The notes under the pieces: model-generated
The model's database searches: none
The model's input: the letters and a program-made list of their open reading frames with translations, nothing else
What the model was told of the DNA's origin: nothing
In this document: one piece after another, positions 27,701 to 36,712 of the stretch
How the letters are laid out: each line of letters begins with the position of its first letter
How positions within the stretch are numbered: the stretch's first letter is position 1
Program-made: the position numbers and the translations under genes
Assembly: GCF_000426725.1 (NCBI RefSeq)
Contig: NZ_KE384561.1
Location: 475,092 to 539,091, forward strand
From: Sporocytophaga myxococcoides DSM 11118
Lineage (GTDB): Bacteria > Bacteroidota > Bacteroidia > Cytophagales > Cytophagaceae
Direction: 5' to 3'
DNA length: 64,000 nucleotides

Positions 27701-30700
27701 TGTCAGATCTACAGTTAATGATGATTGATTAATCGTTATATTCTCAGGATTTGACAAACCTGTCACCGCCGGATTAATTGATACCACCCTTACCCGATAT
27801 AAACTTCCAGAAGGCACATCCATTGGGATTAATGCATTAACAGGGCCTGGCTGCGAACTACTGCCAATAACTCTCGGATTTACAAAACTTCCGCTGGCAT
27901 CGGACAGCTCTACATTAAATTTATTACCAGAGGCAAATTGTAGATTAGTCAAATAACTAACCGTCATTGCATCACCGGCATAATATATTGCAGGACTCAC
28001 AGTGTTAGTTAATATGCCAAAGATTGAAATATCTACGCCATTATCATTGCTCACAGTTGCAGGTAAAGATGAAATGATCCTGATTCTATAACCTGAGCCC
28101 ATTGGAACTGCCAATGGAATCTGAACATTAATAGAGCCACTTGTTGATGATATTACAGATCCGAGAGTTACAGGCCTCAGGAAGCTACCCTGAGCATCCG
28201 ACAACTGCACTGTAAATTTATTTGTAGCACTAAAAATACCATTTACAGTATAGGGAACAGATATAGTTGAGCCTGAAAGTATTCTATTGGTTGATAAAGA
28301 ACCTAATGTTACTATCGGGAACCCAACAATAATATCTTTGGTATTTACCGTACCATCAATAGCAGGATTGCTTGAAACTACTTTAATCCGATAAGTAGCT
28401 CCTGGAACTGTCGATATTGGAATTACTGCATTAATCTGTCCTGAAATTTTTCCAGAAAGTGTTCCAATGTTTACTGTATTTGCAGTAAAGCTTCCGGTAA
28501 CATCAGACAATATTGCTGTGAAAGTATTTCCGGAATTGAAAGTACCAAGCGCCGTGAAAGGCACCATAACAGGATCTCCCGGATAATAAACTTTATCGAT
28601 TATGGTTTCAGTAAATAAACGCCCTACCGAAATATTAACTCCATTATCGCTGCCATTAATAAGCGGATTTGAGCCCACAACCCTGATTCTGTATCCGCGA
28701 CCTACAGGAGTGTTAGCAGGTATAGTTGCGCTGATGGTTCCTGCATTTGTTGAAGTAAGCGTACCTATGTTTACAGAATTTACAAAATATCCATTGGCAT
28801 CAGAAAGCTGCGCTGTAAACACATTGCCACTCTTGAATACTCCCAATATGCTGTATGGAACAGAAAGTGTTGCTCCAGGCATATAAGCCAGTGGAGATAT
28901 AGTTCCGGTTGTGATCTGAGAGGGTTTTATGGTAATATATTGTCCGTTATCGGCAGATGTTGTCTGTGTAACAGAAGATATAACCCTTATTTTATAGCCA
29001 GTTCCAGGTATAGCATCGGCAGGAATAGTACCATTGATTGTACCTGAGGTCGCTCCTGATGTACCTATGTTTACAGGCATGCTTGCAGGATTGGTAAAAC
29101 TTCCGTTCTGGTCTGATAACTGAGCAGTAAATGTCTCACCCGGCTTGGTGCATGAAGCATTAAACGGAATAGCAACTACAGCAGAAGGAAAGTAAGCGGT
29201 TGGATTTATATTTCCCAAGGTCATGGATCCCGAATTTTGACCACTACCAACTTTTAGTATCCAAATATCAGAGCCACCACGACCTGCTTCAGATTTATCT
29301 CCGCCTCTAGGAGAACTAGAAGCCCCCGCCATCAAAAAATCATCATCATTAACCACGGCCAGGTTCCCGAGCCTATCACCTGATGTACCTCTAATAGTTT
29401 TATCCCAAAGAATATTACCTAATTTGTCTGTTTTAAGAAACCAGTAGTCTTCACCTCCATACGAAGGCTCCGATTTAGCCCCACTCTTAGGAGAGCCGGA
29501 GCTTCCTCCAATCAAAAGATTTCCATTGGGGAATTCCTTTACGGAATAGAAACGATCTCCACCACTACCACCATATTCTTTTTTCCATATTAGAGTTCCA
29601 TTAGGATCTACTTTTAGTAAAGCATAATTTTCATTATTAATTGTTCCTATAATATAGTTGCCATCGGAAGTCATTATCATTGAAGCTATCCCGCTACCTC
29701 CATAAGAACCAGAACTTGCCGCATAGGTATAGGTCCATAATTTTTTTCCAGCAGCATCGATTTTTGTTAATCTTATCAAACCAGGTGTAATGCCCGATGC
29801 ATTTTGCACACTTTCACTGGCAATTAAATATCCTCCATCAGCGCTTGCACAAAGCGAGTGTATAGATTCATTCATGTCCAAATTCCCAATAGTCTTATCC
29901 CAAATTTTGTTGCCCGTTCCATCAATCTTTAAAATCCATAAATCATAATTTGGAAAATAATAGTTCCAGGAATTGGTACTGACATAGCCTTCGGACTTGT
30001 CACCTCCAGCAGGAGAATTTGAATGACTCCCAATTATAAAACCTCCATCGCCGGACGGAATAATTGACCCTGGATGCTCAGAATTAATGTTGCCATACTT
30101 TTTCCCCCATATTTGCACACCGGACTTGCTTATTTTAGTAACATAAGTATCATAACCTGATAAAACATTATTGAAAGCGCTACCAGAATTTGGATACCAT
30201 CTCCTGCCCAGAAGGACGTATCCGTCTGAAACCTCCACAAGATCCCGAAATTCATATGATTCTTCAAAAACATTAAATTTCTTATCCCAAACTTTATTGC
30301 CACAGGCATCCAGTTTTACAATCCACATGGTACTTAATCCTCCCACCAGGCTTGTACCAGATCCTGAAGAATGATTCTCTGAAACATCAAATCCTGCATT
30401 AGACTTTGTTGTCGCCCCCAAGATATAACCACCATCTGTTGTAGGATATATTTTCACGTCAGACTCATCAACACTACCACCGTATGTTTTGTCCCATGCT
30501 ATAGGAATATTGGTATAAGCGCTTGAGTTATTGCTAGTACCAAGATTCGGTGTTGTTGCATTTTTTGCATATACTCGGTAATAATAAGTAACTCCAAGTG
30601 AAGCAGAATTATCTGTAAAGGATGTTATATTCTCTCCTACCGTTGCTATTGCAACAAAACCCGATGTCGCATCTGTAGATCTTTCAACTACAAAGGCCGT

Positions 30701-33700
30701 CTCTGTGGTAGAATTATCAATCCAGGTAAGTTTCACTTCTTTAAATCCACCCACTGTAACAAGCCCGCTCGGAGCTACTGCACTGACATTTACAAGGGCA
30801 GTACCTGTACCCTTGCAGCCTTTGCTGTCTGTAACTGTTAGATTATATAGTAAGCTCGTTCCCATTTGGGGGGCCTGTACATTTGGAGTAAGTATATTGG
30901 CATTTGTAAGATATGTTGATGGAGTCCATACTCCTGTAAAACTTCCCGACCCTCCGGCAACAGGTAAATTCAGCGTCTCGATGCCTCCTTTGCAAGTATT
31001 ATAGGTTTTATTACCCACGGTCACCGGTTGAATGGTAATTTTTACATCATCAGAATTTACACAACCAGAAGTTAAATTCCTGGCATTTACAGTATAGTTA
31101 TATGTTCCTGGTATAACAGTATTAAATTTAGGATTTGATATTGCAGCATTACTTAAATAATTAACTCCGGTGCTTGGGCTGCATGACCACGAATAAGTGG
31201 TATTCGGCTTTGAAGCGCTCCCCAGCTGCAGTTCATTTCCCGGGCAGACGGAAATATCAGGACCGGCATTTGCTCCGGGATAATACAAAGTCACAGTAAT
31301 TGACTTTGAATCCAGCTGAGTAAGACTTTGGCAATCATTATGGGCGAGGCTTATTATAAAGGTATCTGTATAAGGGAATACAGGAAGATTCGTTCCGTTC
31401 TTAAAATCAATCTTATTATTTTTTAATTCACCTGTTTTGGCACCATGTATTTTTATTTCATAAGGACAAGTGTATGAATCGACCTCCACATTAAATTCAG
31501 GATATGCGCCTTTATTCCAGCAGGTAGTTGATAAGGATACATTCCCCAGAACTGCCTTACAGTCTCCGGGTCCCATGCCAGGTACAACTATTACTGCATC
31601 GTTCTTAACTTGTTTTTCCCATATTAAATAGGGCCTTGGTTTATGGTTTTTCACGAACAAGGATGAGCTATATTTGCCTGGTTGCGTGTAAAATACAGTA
31701 TGCGGTCCATAACCGGTTGCAGTTGGTGGACTTGCAAATGTACCTGACCAGGCATCCTTATCAAATTCCCAAGTATATTTCATGTCTGGTGATTCAGGAA
31801 AATAACCGGCATACATAACTGGTACGTTACAGCCTACAGTTATCGGATCGTCTTTTGACGCAGGTTCTCCATTTATTAAATAAGCAGCAGATGAACTTGG
31901 GATATCTGAAATATTCACACAGCCCTTACGAATCTTTGTATCGCAGTTATCCCCATCACAAACCTTTAGAGAAACCGTGTAGGTACCAAAATCGCGGTAA
32001 ACATGACTTCCATGCATTGACGATGATGTCGTACCGTCTCCAAAATCCCAAAGATAACTGGTAAGCGGAAAACTACTTCCGCCGGTACTCTCATCCGAAA
32101 ACGCCACATTGCCACCAGGTCTGATTCCTATCGGAGGGCAACCACTAAACTCTGCTCTTAAAGGAGTTATTCTTGGATCGTTTACGGTTATAAAAGCATT
32201 TTTTATTTCTATAACAGTACCTGTATTATCAGTTACCTGTAGCGAAATATTTTTAATACCTGATGAGCTAAAAGAGACTGTAGGATTTGAAGTTACCAGG
32301 CTTGATGCGTCTGCGTCTGGTCCAAAATTCCAGAGGTAGGCTGGAGAACTTTCATTGCCGGAAACAGTGCTGGTAAATTCAATTTCTTCACCGGGTTGTA
32401 TATATCTCCTAGACGAAGTAAAATCTACCAGCATGGTGCTGCTGGAATTTTGAACATCAATATAGGCTGCCTTTTGTTCTGTAATACAACCTTCATCGTC
32501 GCATACTGTCAGCTTTACCCACTTATTCCCTGTAGATGTATAATAAACTGAAGGAGGTTCTTCTTCATCACTAGTGGCAGGTACAGCGTCTATTCCAAAG
32601 TCCCACTCATACGTCACATCACCAACTCCTCCTGAACTCCCGTTCGTAAAAGTAACTTCTTCGTTGACTAAAGCTTCGGTTTTATCTGCTGAGAAATTTA
32701 CTTCCATACATGTAGATAATGTACGCATCTGAGCACCTGTACGCGCTTGTTGTTGATTGTTGCCGGGACAAGATTCTACTTCAGGTGCAGGGCAATAGGT
32801 ATCTGTTTCCTGAACATTTCCTAAATAGACCCCAAAGTGGCCATGATCAAATGATGTGGAAAATCTTCCGTATACAGAAGTTGCTATTGGTAGGTCATTT
32901 GGAGGATTAGGATTAGGATGAATTCTGGGATCAAAATTAGGGTCAGTTTCACAGAGATCTCCTCCAAAACCTTCCTTGAGAACGCCAACAATTCTCTTAT
33001 TATTATCAAACAAAGCTGAACCGGATGAACCTTCGGCAGTATATCCGGAATTCCAATTGTCAACTTCCCAAAATACAGGAACTCCTGAACCTAACTGACG
33101 ATTATAGAAACTTATCTTTTTTACATCGCCATGCGGATGGTGAATACCAACAAAAGGCGGTTGCGGGCTTGAGGCTCTGGACCATCCAGCATAGCAGACA
33201 TTTTGAGGTGTTGAATTCAAACGCATCAATAAATAATCCCTTTCCCTATCTCCGGATAAACGTCTTGCGCCTGTAATTGAATTTATTGCGTTAACGGAAT
33301 TGGAAATACTATGCCCATCACCGTTGCAATCAGGATCATAGTGATTAAACAATACAACCCATTTAGAGAAATCAAAACAAAGATCGGTCTTATCACTACA
33401 ATCTGCATTTGCATCATCAATATTGTGAAATGCTGTTAAAAAGTATGGTTCTTTGTCATTATTGGAATTGTTAATTAATGTTCCCGTTGCATGACCTACA
33501 TATCTCCCACTGGGCATTTTATATAAAATTAAAGCTACCGCTTTCGCTTCATTTGCATAAGGCAGAGCTTCTGGACAAGAAACATTCTTTATACAAGAAA
33601 CATCTCCATAACTTAACATAGGATTAGGAACAAATGGACCTACCCCCTTTAAAAATTGTAAAACATTGGCAAAGTCATGTATAACTTCGCCGACTACTAC

Positions 33701-34228
33701 CTCTCCATGAAATTCAACATTTGAAGGCTCATAGTACTCTATTATTATTGAGCTTCCATATATTGGTTGTGTTGCCAGTGTTCCTTGAGCACTATTGTTC
33801 AAAGAACTCAATGCGCCCAATACCACGGAATGGTCCTCATTGTAAATAAAAAGCTGAGCTTTATCAGGCAAATGAAACCTGCTAAAAACAACTTCCATTG
33901 AATAGGCAGTTGAGGAGCTTACTTTATATCTCCAAAGCGCACCTCCGTCAGACAAAACTTCTTTGAATCCTTGTTTAATAATATCGACATTGACAGCATT
34001 TATCAATCCATATATATTCGGACTGATCTTTTTTGCCTTCTCCAGCTCTTCTTTGTTATCAATAGCAGGAACTGTACTAACAGGAATAGAAGGCTCTCCC
34101 CGACTCCTTTTATTCTTTTCTATTGTAAATGATTTGGGAGTACCTCCTGTTGTTCTCTGTCCTTCTGCAATAAAGGGTAGCCGGATCAACAACAAAACCA
34201 AAATAATTAATCGTAAAAATGTATTCAT
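24785..34228 (-). CDS. 3147-residue T9SS surface protein: serine protease, PKD, seven-repeat propeller, Ig-like repeats, LamG
   Basis: Domains in order: signal peptide 1-23; trypsin-fold serine protease about 215-470, like lysyl endopeptidase, with catalytic H268 (LTAFHN), D331 (RDYLLMRL) and S402 (GSSGSALF); three or four PKD domains about 505-870; Ig-like domains about 985-1150; fibronectin type III about 1150-1240; seven repeats about 1240-1666, each built on WDKTYGG...DGGYIIG...DYWILKID, fitting a seven-bladed propeller; six Ig-like repeats of about 95 residues to 2266; LamG about 2289-2490; two more Ig-like repeats; a second LamG about 2774-2986; and a type A T9SS domain from about 3071 (IYPNPNNGSF to KKMTIMK). 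Probably a surface adhesin-protease for matrix or biomass attachment. All three catalytic residues are present, so the protease may be active. Monocistronic with its own -7 box. Confidence 0.85.
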   Translation of the reverse strand: MNTFLRLIILVLLLIRLPFIAEGQRTTGGTPKSFTIEKNKRSRGEPSIPVSTVPAIDNKEELEKAKKISPNIYGLINAVNVDIIKQGFKEVLSDGGALWRYKVSSSTAYSMEVVFSRFHLPDKAQLFIYNEDHSVVLGALSSLNNSAQGTLATQPIYGSSIIIEYYEPSNVEFHGEVVVGEVIHDFANVLQFLKGVGPFVPNPMLSYGDVSCIKNVSCPEALPYANEAKAVALILYKMPSGRYVGHATGTLINNSNNDKEPYFLTAFHNIDDANADCSDKTDLCFDFSKWVVLFNHYDPDCNGDGHSISNSVNAINSITGARRLSGDRERDYLLMRLNSTPQNVCYAGWSRASSPQPPFVGIHHPHGDVKKISFYNRQLGSGVPVFWEVDNWNSGYTAEGSSGSALFDNNKRIVGVLKEGFGGDLCETDPNFDPRIHPNPNPPNDLPIATSVYGRFSTSFDHGHFGVYLGNVQETDTYCPAPEVESCPGNNQQQARTGAQMRTLSTCMEVNFSADKTEALVNEEVTFTNGSSGGVGDVTYEWDFGIDAVPATSDEEEPPSVYYTSTGNKWVKLTVCDDEGCITEQKAAYIDVQNSSSTMLVDFTSSRRYIQPGEEIEFTSTVSGNESSPAYLWNFGPDADASSLVTSNPTVSFSSSGIKNISLQVTDNTGTVIEIKNAFITVNDPRITPLRAEFSGCPPIGIRPGGNVAFSDESTGGSSFPLTSYLWDFGDGTTSSSMHGSHVYRDFGTYTVSLKVCDGDNCDTKIRKGCVNISDIPSSSAAYLINGEPASKDDPITVGCNVPVMYAGYFPESPDMKYTWEFDKDAWSGTFASPPTATGYGPHTVFYTQPGKYSSSLFVKNHKPRPYLIWEKQVKNDAVIVVPGMGPGDCKAVLGNVSLSTTCWNKGAYPEFNVEVDSYTCPYEIKIHGAKTGELKNNKIDFKNGTNLPVFPYTDTFIISLAHNDCQSLTQLDSKSITVTLYYPGANAGPDISVCPGNELQLGSASKPNTTYSWSCSPSTGVNYLSNAAISNPKFNTVIPGTYNYTVNARNLTSGCVNSDDVKITIQPVTVGNKTYNTCKGGIETLNLPVAGGSGSFTGVWTPSTYLTNANILTPNVQAPQMGTSLLYNLTVTDSKGCKGTGTALVNVSAVAPSGLVTVGGFKEVKLTWIDNSTTETAFVVERSTDATSGFVAIATVGENITSFTDNSASLGVTYYYRVYAKNATTPNLGTSNNSSAYTNIPIAWDKTYGGSVDESDVKIYPTTDGGYILGATTKSNAGFDVSENHSSGSGTSLVGGLSTMWIVKLDACGNKVWDKKFNVFEESYEFRDLVEVSDGYVLLGRRWYPNSGSAFNNVLSGYDTYVTKISKSGVQIWGKKYGNINSEHPGSIIPSGDGGFIIGSHSNSPAGGDKSEGYVSTNSWNYYFPNYDLWILKIDGTGNKIWDKTIGNLDMNESIHSLCASADGGYLIASESVQNASGITPGLIRLTKIDAAGKKLWTYTYAASSGSYGGSGIASMIMTSDGNYIIGTINNENYALLKVDPNGTLIWKKEYGGSGGDRFYSVKEFPNGNLLIGGSSGSPKSGAKSEPSYGGEDYWFLKTDKLGNILWDKTIRGTSGDRLGNLAVVNDDDFLMAGASSSPRGGDKSEAGRGGSDIWILKVGSGQNSGSMTLGNINPTAYFPSAVVAIPFNASCTKPGETFTAQLSDQNGSFTNPASMPVNIGTSGATSGTINGTIPADAIPGTGYKIRVISSVTQTTSADNGQYITIKPSQITTGTISPLAYMPGATLSVPYSILGVFKSGNVFTAQLSDANGYFVNSVNIGTLTSTNAGTISATIPANTPVGRGYRIRVVGSNPLINGSDNGVNISVGRLFTETIIDKVYYPGDPVMVPFTALGTFNSGNTFTAILSDVTGSFTANTVNIGTLSGKISGQINAVIPISTVPGATYRIKVVSSNPAIDGTVNTKDIIVGFPIVTLGSLSTNRILSGSTISVPYTVNGIFSATNKFTVQLSDAQGSFLRPVTLGSVISSTSGSINVQIPLAVPMGSGYRIRIISSLPATVSNDNGVDISIFGILTNTVSPAIYYAGDAMTVSYLTNLQFASGNKFNVELSDASGSFVNPRVIGSSSQPGPVNALIPMDVPSGSLYRVRVVSINPAVTGLSNPENITINQSSLTVDLTQTVICPGAIAIPFTTTGNFNPDNIFTVLLSDATGNFDDPYILEMNSFPSSGSWMINVTIPKYILAGSGYKIRVESSSPYLESDVNVTIKETPRAINSFSSTNINLNETIDIRSGSVLSFDGINDYVSVPGYSKPANGGPITVEFWLKVNAADLRKSSTFSVGTDEYDRLQVHAPYNDGILTFDYGNLNNPASRINVDYNPYLDKWTHVALVSSGKANTFKGIYLNGKLVKSENTSDGNAMALSGLKIGCFVNNTLFVKGMIDEFRVWNVMRTAEEIQVGMIKFIDENTAGLQLYLQMHEGKGPEIKDKSGKGLNGTVYGAEWTSPSTNMTYNWMPATNPTSGPNVTASPDYTGNFVSTVTDNTTGCVGQYTTKVNVKDGIYTNSVNPVSYYRGESIQVSFKTNISFPAGTIFNVQLSDVKGSFANYQIIGSSTQIGTINATIPINTPIGSDYRVRVVSANPNIIGTQNPENITVKAPSVTVDLAEGSTICTGEIYVPIIMEGFYYPGNTFTLMLSDASGSFTNPVILNSFPYSNSGSAQMRAELPRDLILNGSYKIRVQSSNPVVYDDATVVVKEGARAVSSFSSTNICPGETINLTGGKVLSFDGVDDKVTVPSFSNPANGGAITVEFWLNVDPANGRTRSAFSVGSDNNERLQAHTPGANGLLVFDYGNINNSSSRITADYQPYLGRWTHIAFVSSGKANTFKGIYINGKLVASANTSDGNNILLSNLRIGSFINNSFFLNGNIDEFRIWNTMRTEAEIKDGMYHTIEAGTLGLKLYLQMHEGSGSVAKDKSGNGINGTINGPTWTFMYPSANATYFWSSPAGLQSGPDLSVTPLQTTTYSLVVKKTVSGCEAKDFTKVNVQPAPCAPKSLVAQQFGIDGPSSVSNIHRLEEEGIEIYPNPNNGSFAVSMNQAQSVTIQIIDAKGNKVREFSSSEDKINVEAMELGAGFYAVNIISNGKMISKKMTIMK
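25115..28018 (-). repeat. Tandem duplication inside the giant gene (unit about 1452 bases, 484 codons)
   Basis: Residues 2071-2554 (26567-28018) and 2555-3038 (25115-26566) have the same order: two Ig-like repeats, a Ser-rich hinge (INSFSSTNI or VSSFSSTNI), LamG, and a closing Ig domain. Conserved words such as SSGKANTFKGIYLNGKL versus SSGKANTFKGIYINGKL show duplication of the whole block. Confidence 0.75.
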
Positions 34229-34265
34229 ATTACCTATTTATTGAAAAATTGAGTCACTGAATTCA

Positions 34266-34273
34266 CAAAGTTA
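34266..34273 (-). promoter_or_regulatory. -7 box of the giant gene
   Basis: On the minus strand TAACTTTG matches TAnnTTTG and would start transcription about 30 bases before the ATG at 34228. No -33 TTG is found at the standard 17-23 base spacing, so confidence is limited. Confidence 0.4.
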
Positions 34274-34524
34274 CCCCAGACCTACCCCAAATTCAATAGC
34301 CAAACCTGGTCATTTTTTTGCAAATCGACCCATTAACAGATTTCCGAACCTGAAGATTTTATGGTACTTTTAGCAAAGAGGCTACCCGGTAGAACTACTT
34401 TATAATAAAGAAAATGAGATAAATACAATAGAAACAAGGGGCGCAAAAAAAATTACAAAGGCACACTAGCCTGAAAATTAAAAATAAACTACTTAATAAT
34501 TCATTAACAGAATTAGGATTTGAT

Positions 34525-34983
34525 TTAATCTATCATTTCATCCCCTCTTTGCACTTCTCCACCTTCAAGCTTCAGGTAAAAATCATTCCATTCCATGTAA
34601 TCAAAAGGGCCATATTCAAGCAGTTTATCAAGGTTTGTGTTAAAAATTTTTATCTCTGATCTTTCATCAATAAGTATAAATAATTGTTTTAACATTTTAC
34701 CATCTTTATTCTGAAGAGCTATTAGATAATCACCATATGTTCCGACAGCGAATACCAACCCATTCAAATTCCATTGACTTTTAAACCACATAGACTTTGA
34801 CACAATGAAGTTTTCAGAAGGGTCATCCGGGTTATCTGTCACAGTGGGGAAAGTCCATTCTTCTTCGCCAAACATTACATCGGGACTTTCAAGCTTTCTG
34901 ATGAAATCAAAAAGCTTTTTTGGAAATCGTAGCTCAAGTTTTAATTCAGCTTCACGAAGCTTATCGGATACATGCTTTAACAT
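34525..34983 (-). CDS. SMI1/KNR4 (SUKH) family protein
   Basis: A 152-residue acidic cytoplasmic protein. The N-terminal helix (AELKLELRFPKKLFDFIRKLES) and the later G-Y-G-D stretch (VFAVGTYGDYLIALQNKDG) fit the SUKH fold. In bacteria SUKH proteins are often immunity proteins for contact-dependent or T6SS toxins, but solitary members also occur. Located 24 bases after the 5'-nucleotidase stop, so co-transcribed with it. No toxin gene is visible nearby. Confidence 0.65.
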   Translation of the reverse strand: MLKHVSDKLREAELKLELRFPKKLFDFIRKLESPDVMFGEEEWTFPTVTDNPDDPSENFIVSKSMWFKSQWNLNGLVFAVGTYGDYLIALQNKDGKMLKQLFILIDERSEIKIFNTNLDKLLEYGPFDYMEWNDFYLKLEGGEVQRGDEMID

Positions 34984-35007
34984 TTTAAAAATCTTTATAA
35001 TAGTTGG

Positions 35008-36579
35008 TTATTCATTCACCCATAATGGACTTTTCATTCCAGACTTAATATATGTAATAACGGAATTTCTGACATCGTTTTTAGAATAAGCTTTATCAAT
35101 ACTTGTATTAGCAAGAGCATCAGGTGTTGTTTGAGTAAATTTATTTATAAACTCAAGATTTTTTTCTTTACCTTTTGAAAGGAAAGTAGGCATCACTGCA
35201 GTATAGGTATTACTTAAGATGATCTGCTTTCCATTTAAAACCCATACATTATTTTTCCTTTCAGCACCTTCAATCTGTAAAAATCCTCCACTCCCTTTCT
35301 GATATACTGCAGTGCCGATATTAAGTATCTTCAATAGTTCCTCTCCAGTAAGTTTTACAAGGGAAAGACTTCCTCCAAATGGTAAAGATCTTAATATATC
35401 TGCTTGAGTTATTTCACCCTTCATCTGATCATCAATCCTTATACTGCCGCTATTTAAAATAGCAATATCTGCTTCCGGGAAGGAGTATAATAGCGAATTA
35501 GTAACAAGTCTTGTAAAATTAGTTGACTGTGACCTAATGAACGGCTCTCTTGCTTCCAGCGGCAAATCTGCCCTCATCAGTTTTTCCTTCGCAACAAAAC
35601 CCAGAGAATACACCACACTATCTCTGAATGCAACCCATTTTTGCACTGTTTTATTAACCTCACTATCAAAAGGAACTGATGAGTTTATTATTTTCAATTC
35701 GGAAATAACATTCACTTCACGAGTGTCTGGCGCATACGTCACCTTATGAATACAGGCAGATTTCGCATTGGCATCTGCTTTACAAATCAAAACTTTTCCA
35801 ACTTCCTGATACATGTGCATATGTTCATGACCACCGATGATAAGATCAAGACCAGGTACAACCTTTGCCAGCTTCTTATCCATTTCCATTTCAAGATGTG
35901 TAAGCCCTACAATTACATCACAGCTATCTTTTATTCTTTCATAAGTATCCTTGACAGAACTATATATATCGTCATACACAATTGAATCTGTCTTATTAAA
36001 AGGAAGTGTTACCCCAATAATTCCGAGTCGAATCGATTGACCTTTTTCATATATAAACTGATGAATTACATAGGGCCTGATTACCTCTGAAGTACCATTT
36101 TTATATTTCATGAAAGGCCCCGTGCTTCCATCTACTCTTTTTTCTTCAACATTGGAAGATACCCATGTAAACTCTGATTCGTTGATTCTTTCCTGTAATT
36201 GCCTTTTCTCAATATCAAATTCATGATTTCCGAAAGTGACATAATCAATACCTGTTGCATTCATCACATCTACCATCTGTTTGCCTGCAAGACGTTGACC
36301 ATTATACTTTAGTGTTCCCATAAAAGAAGGACTGACAAAATCACCTGCAAGCACCGCTATCGTGTTTTTATTATCTTTGACTAAATCCTTTCGAACTTTG
36401 GCAACGCGAGCCATACCGCCTTCTTCTCCTCCTGAAAGCGGTTCTATTTCATAAACATCATTGATCTGAAGAATAGTAAAAGTTAGTGGTTTATATTTGC
36501 CGGAAAGTTTCCTCTGACAGGAAATATAATTTAAGGAGACCAGCAAACATGCAAATACAAAAAAGCTATGTGGTTTCAT
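35008..36579 (-). CDS. Periplasmic 5'-nucleotidase/metallophosphatase lipoprotein (UshA-like)
   Basis: A 523-residue protein with a lipoprotein signal (SLNYISC, Cys21). The metallophosphatase domain shows its motifs in order: ILQINDVYEIEP (a Val replaces the His of the usual DxH), LAGDFVSPS, FGNHEFD, GLTHL and IGGHEHMH. The C-terminal 5'-nucleotidase domain follows from about 340 with LNSGSIRID and LPFGGSLSLVKLTGEEL. Such enzymes dephosphorylate nucleotides or sugar nucleotides outside the inner membrane for salvage. First gene of a two-gene unit with the SUKH gene. Confidence 0.87.
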   Translation of the reverse strand: MKPHSFFVFACLLVSLNYISCQRKLSGKYKPLTFTILQINDVYEIEPLSGGEEGGMARVAKVRKDLVKDNKNTIAVLAGDFVSPSFMGTLKYNGQRLAGKQMVDVMNATGIDYVTFGNHEFDIEKRQLQERINESEFTWVSSNVEEKRVDGSTGPFMKYKNGTSEVIRPYVIHQFIYEKGQSIRLGIIGVTLPFNKTDSIVYDDIYSSVKDTYERIKDSCDVIVGLTHLEMEMDKKLAKVVPGLDLIIGGHEHMHMYQEVGKVLICKADANAKSACIHKVTYAPDTREVNVISELKIINSSVPFDSEVNKTVQKWVAFRDSVVYSLGFVAKEKLMRADLPLEAREPFIRSQSTNFTRLVTNSLLYSFPEADIAILNSGSIRIDDQMKGEITQADILRSLPFGGSLSLVKLTGEELLKILNIGTAVYQKGSGGFLQIEGAERKNNVWVLNGKQIILSNTYTAVMPTFLSKGKEKNLEFINKFTQTTPDALANTSIDKAYSKNDVRNSVITYIKSGMKSPLWVNE

Positions 36580-36712
36580 GAATGTTTAGACGGAAAGATG
36601 ATTAGCTTGAGAAATTAAATTTCCAATTGATGATAAAAGTATAAAAAATATTATTCAGATCTATAATTGGTATTTCCGTTGCTTAATTTAATTAACCTAT
36701 TATCCCTACTGA

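Noticed and set aside
28602-28886. Antisense reading frames inside the giant T9SS gene and the TonB receptor genes
   Set aside because: They lie opposite clearly coding sequence, have no recognisable products and follow the codon pattern of the true frame.
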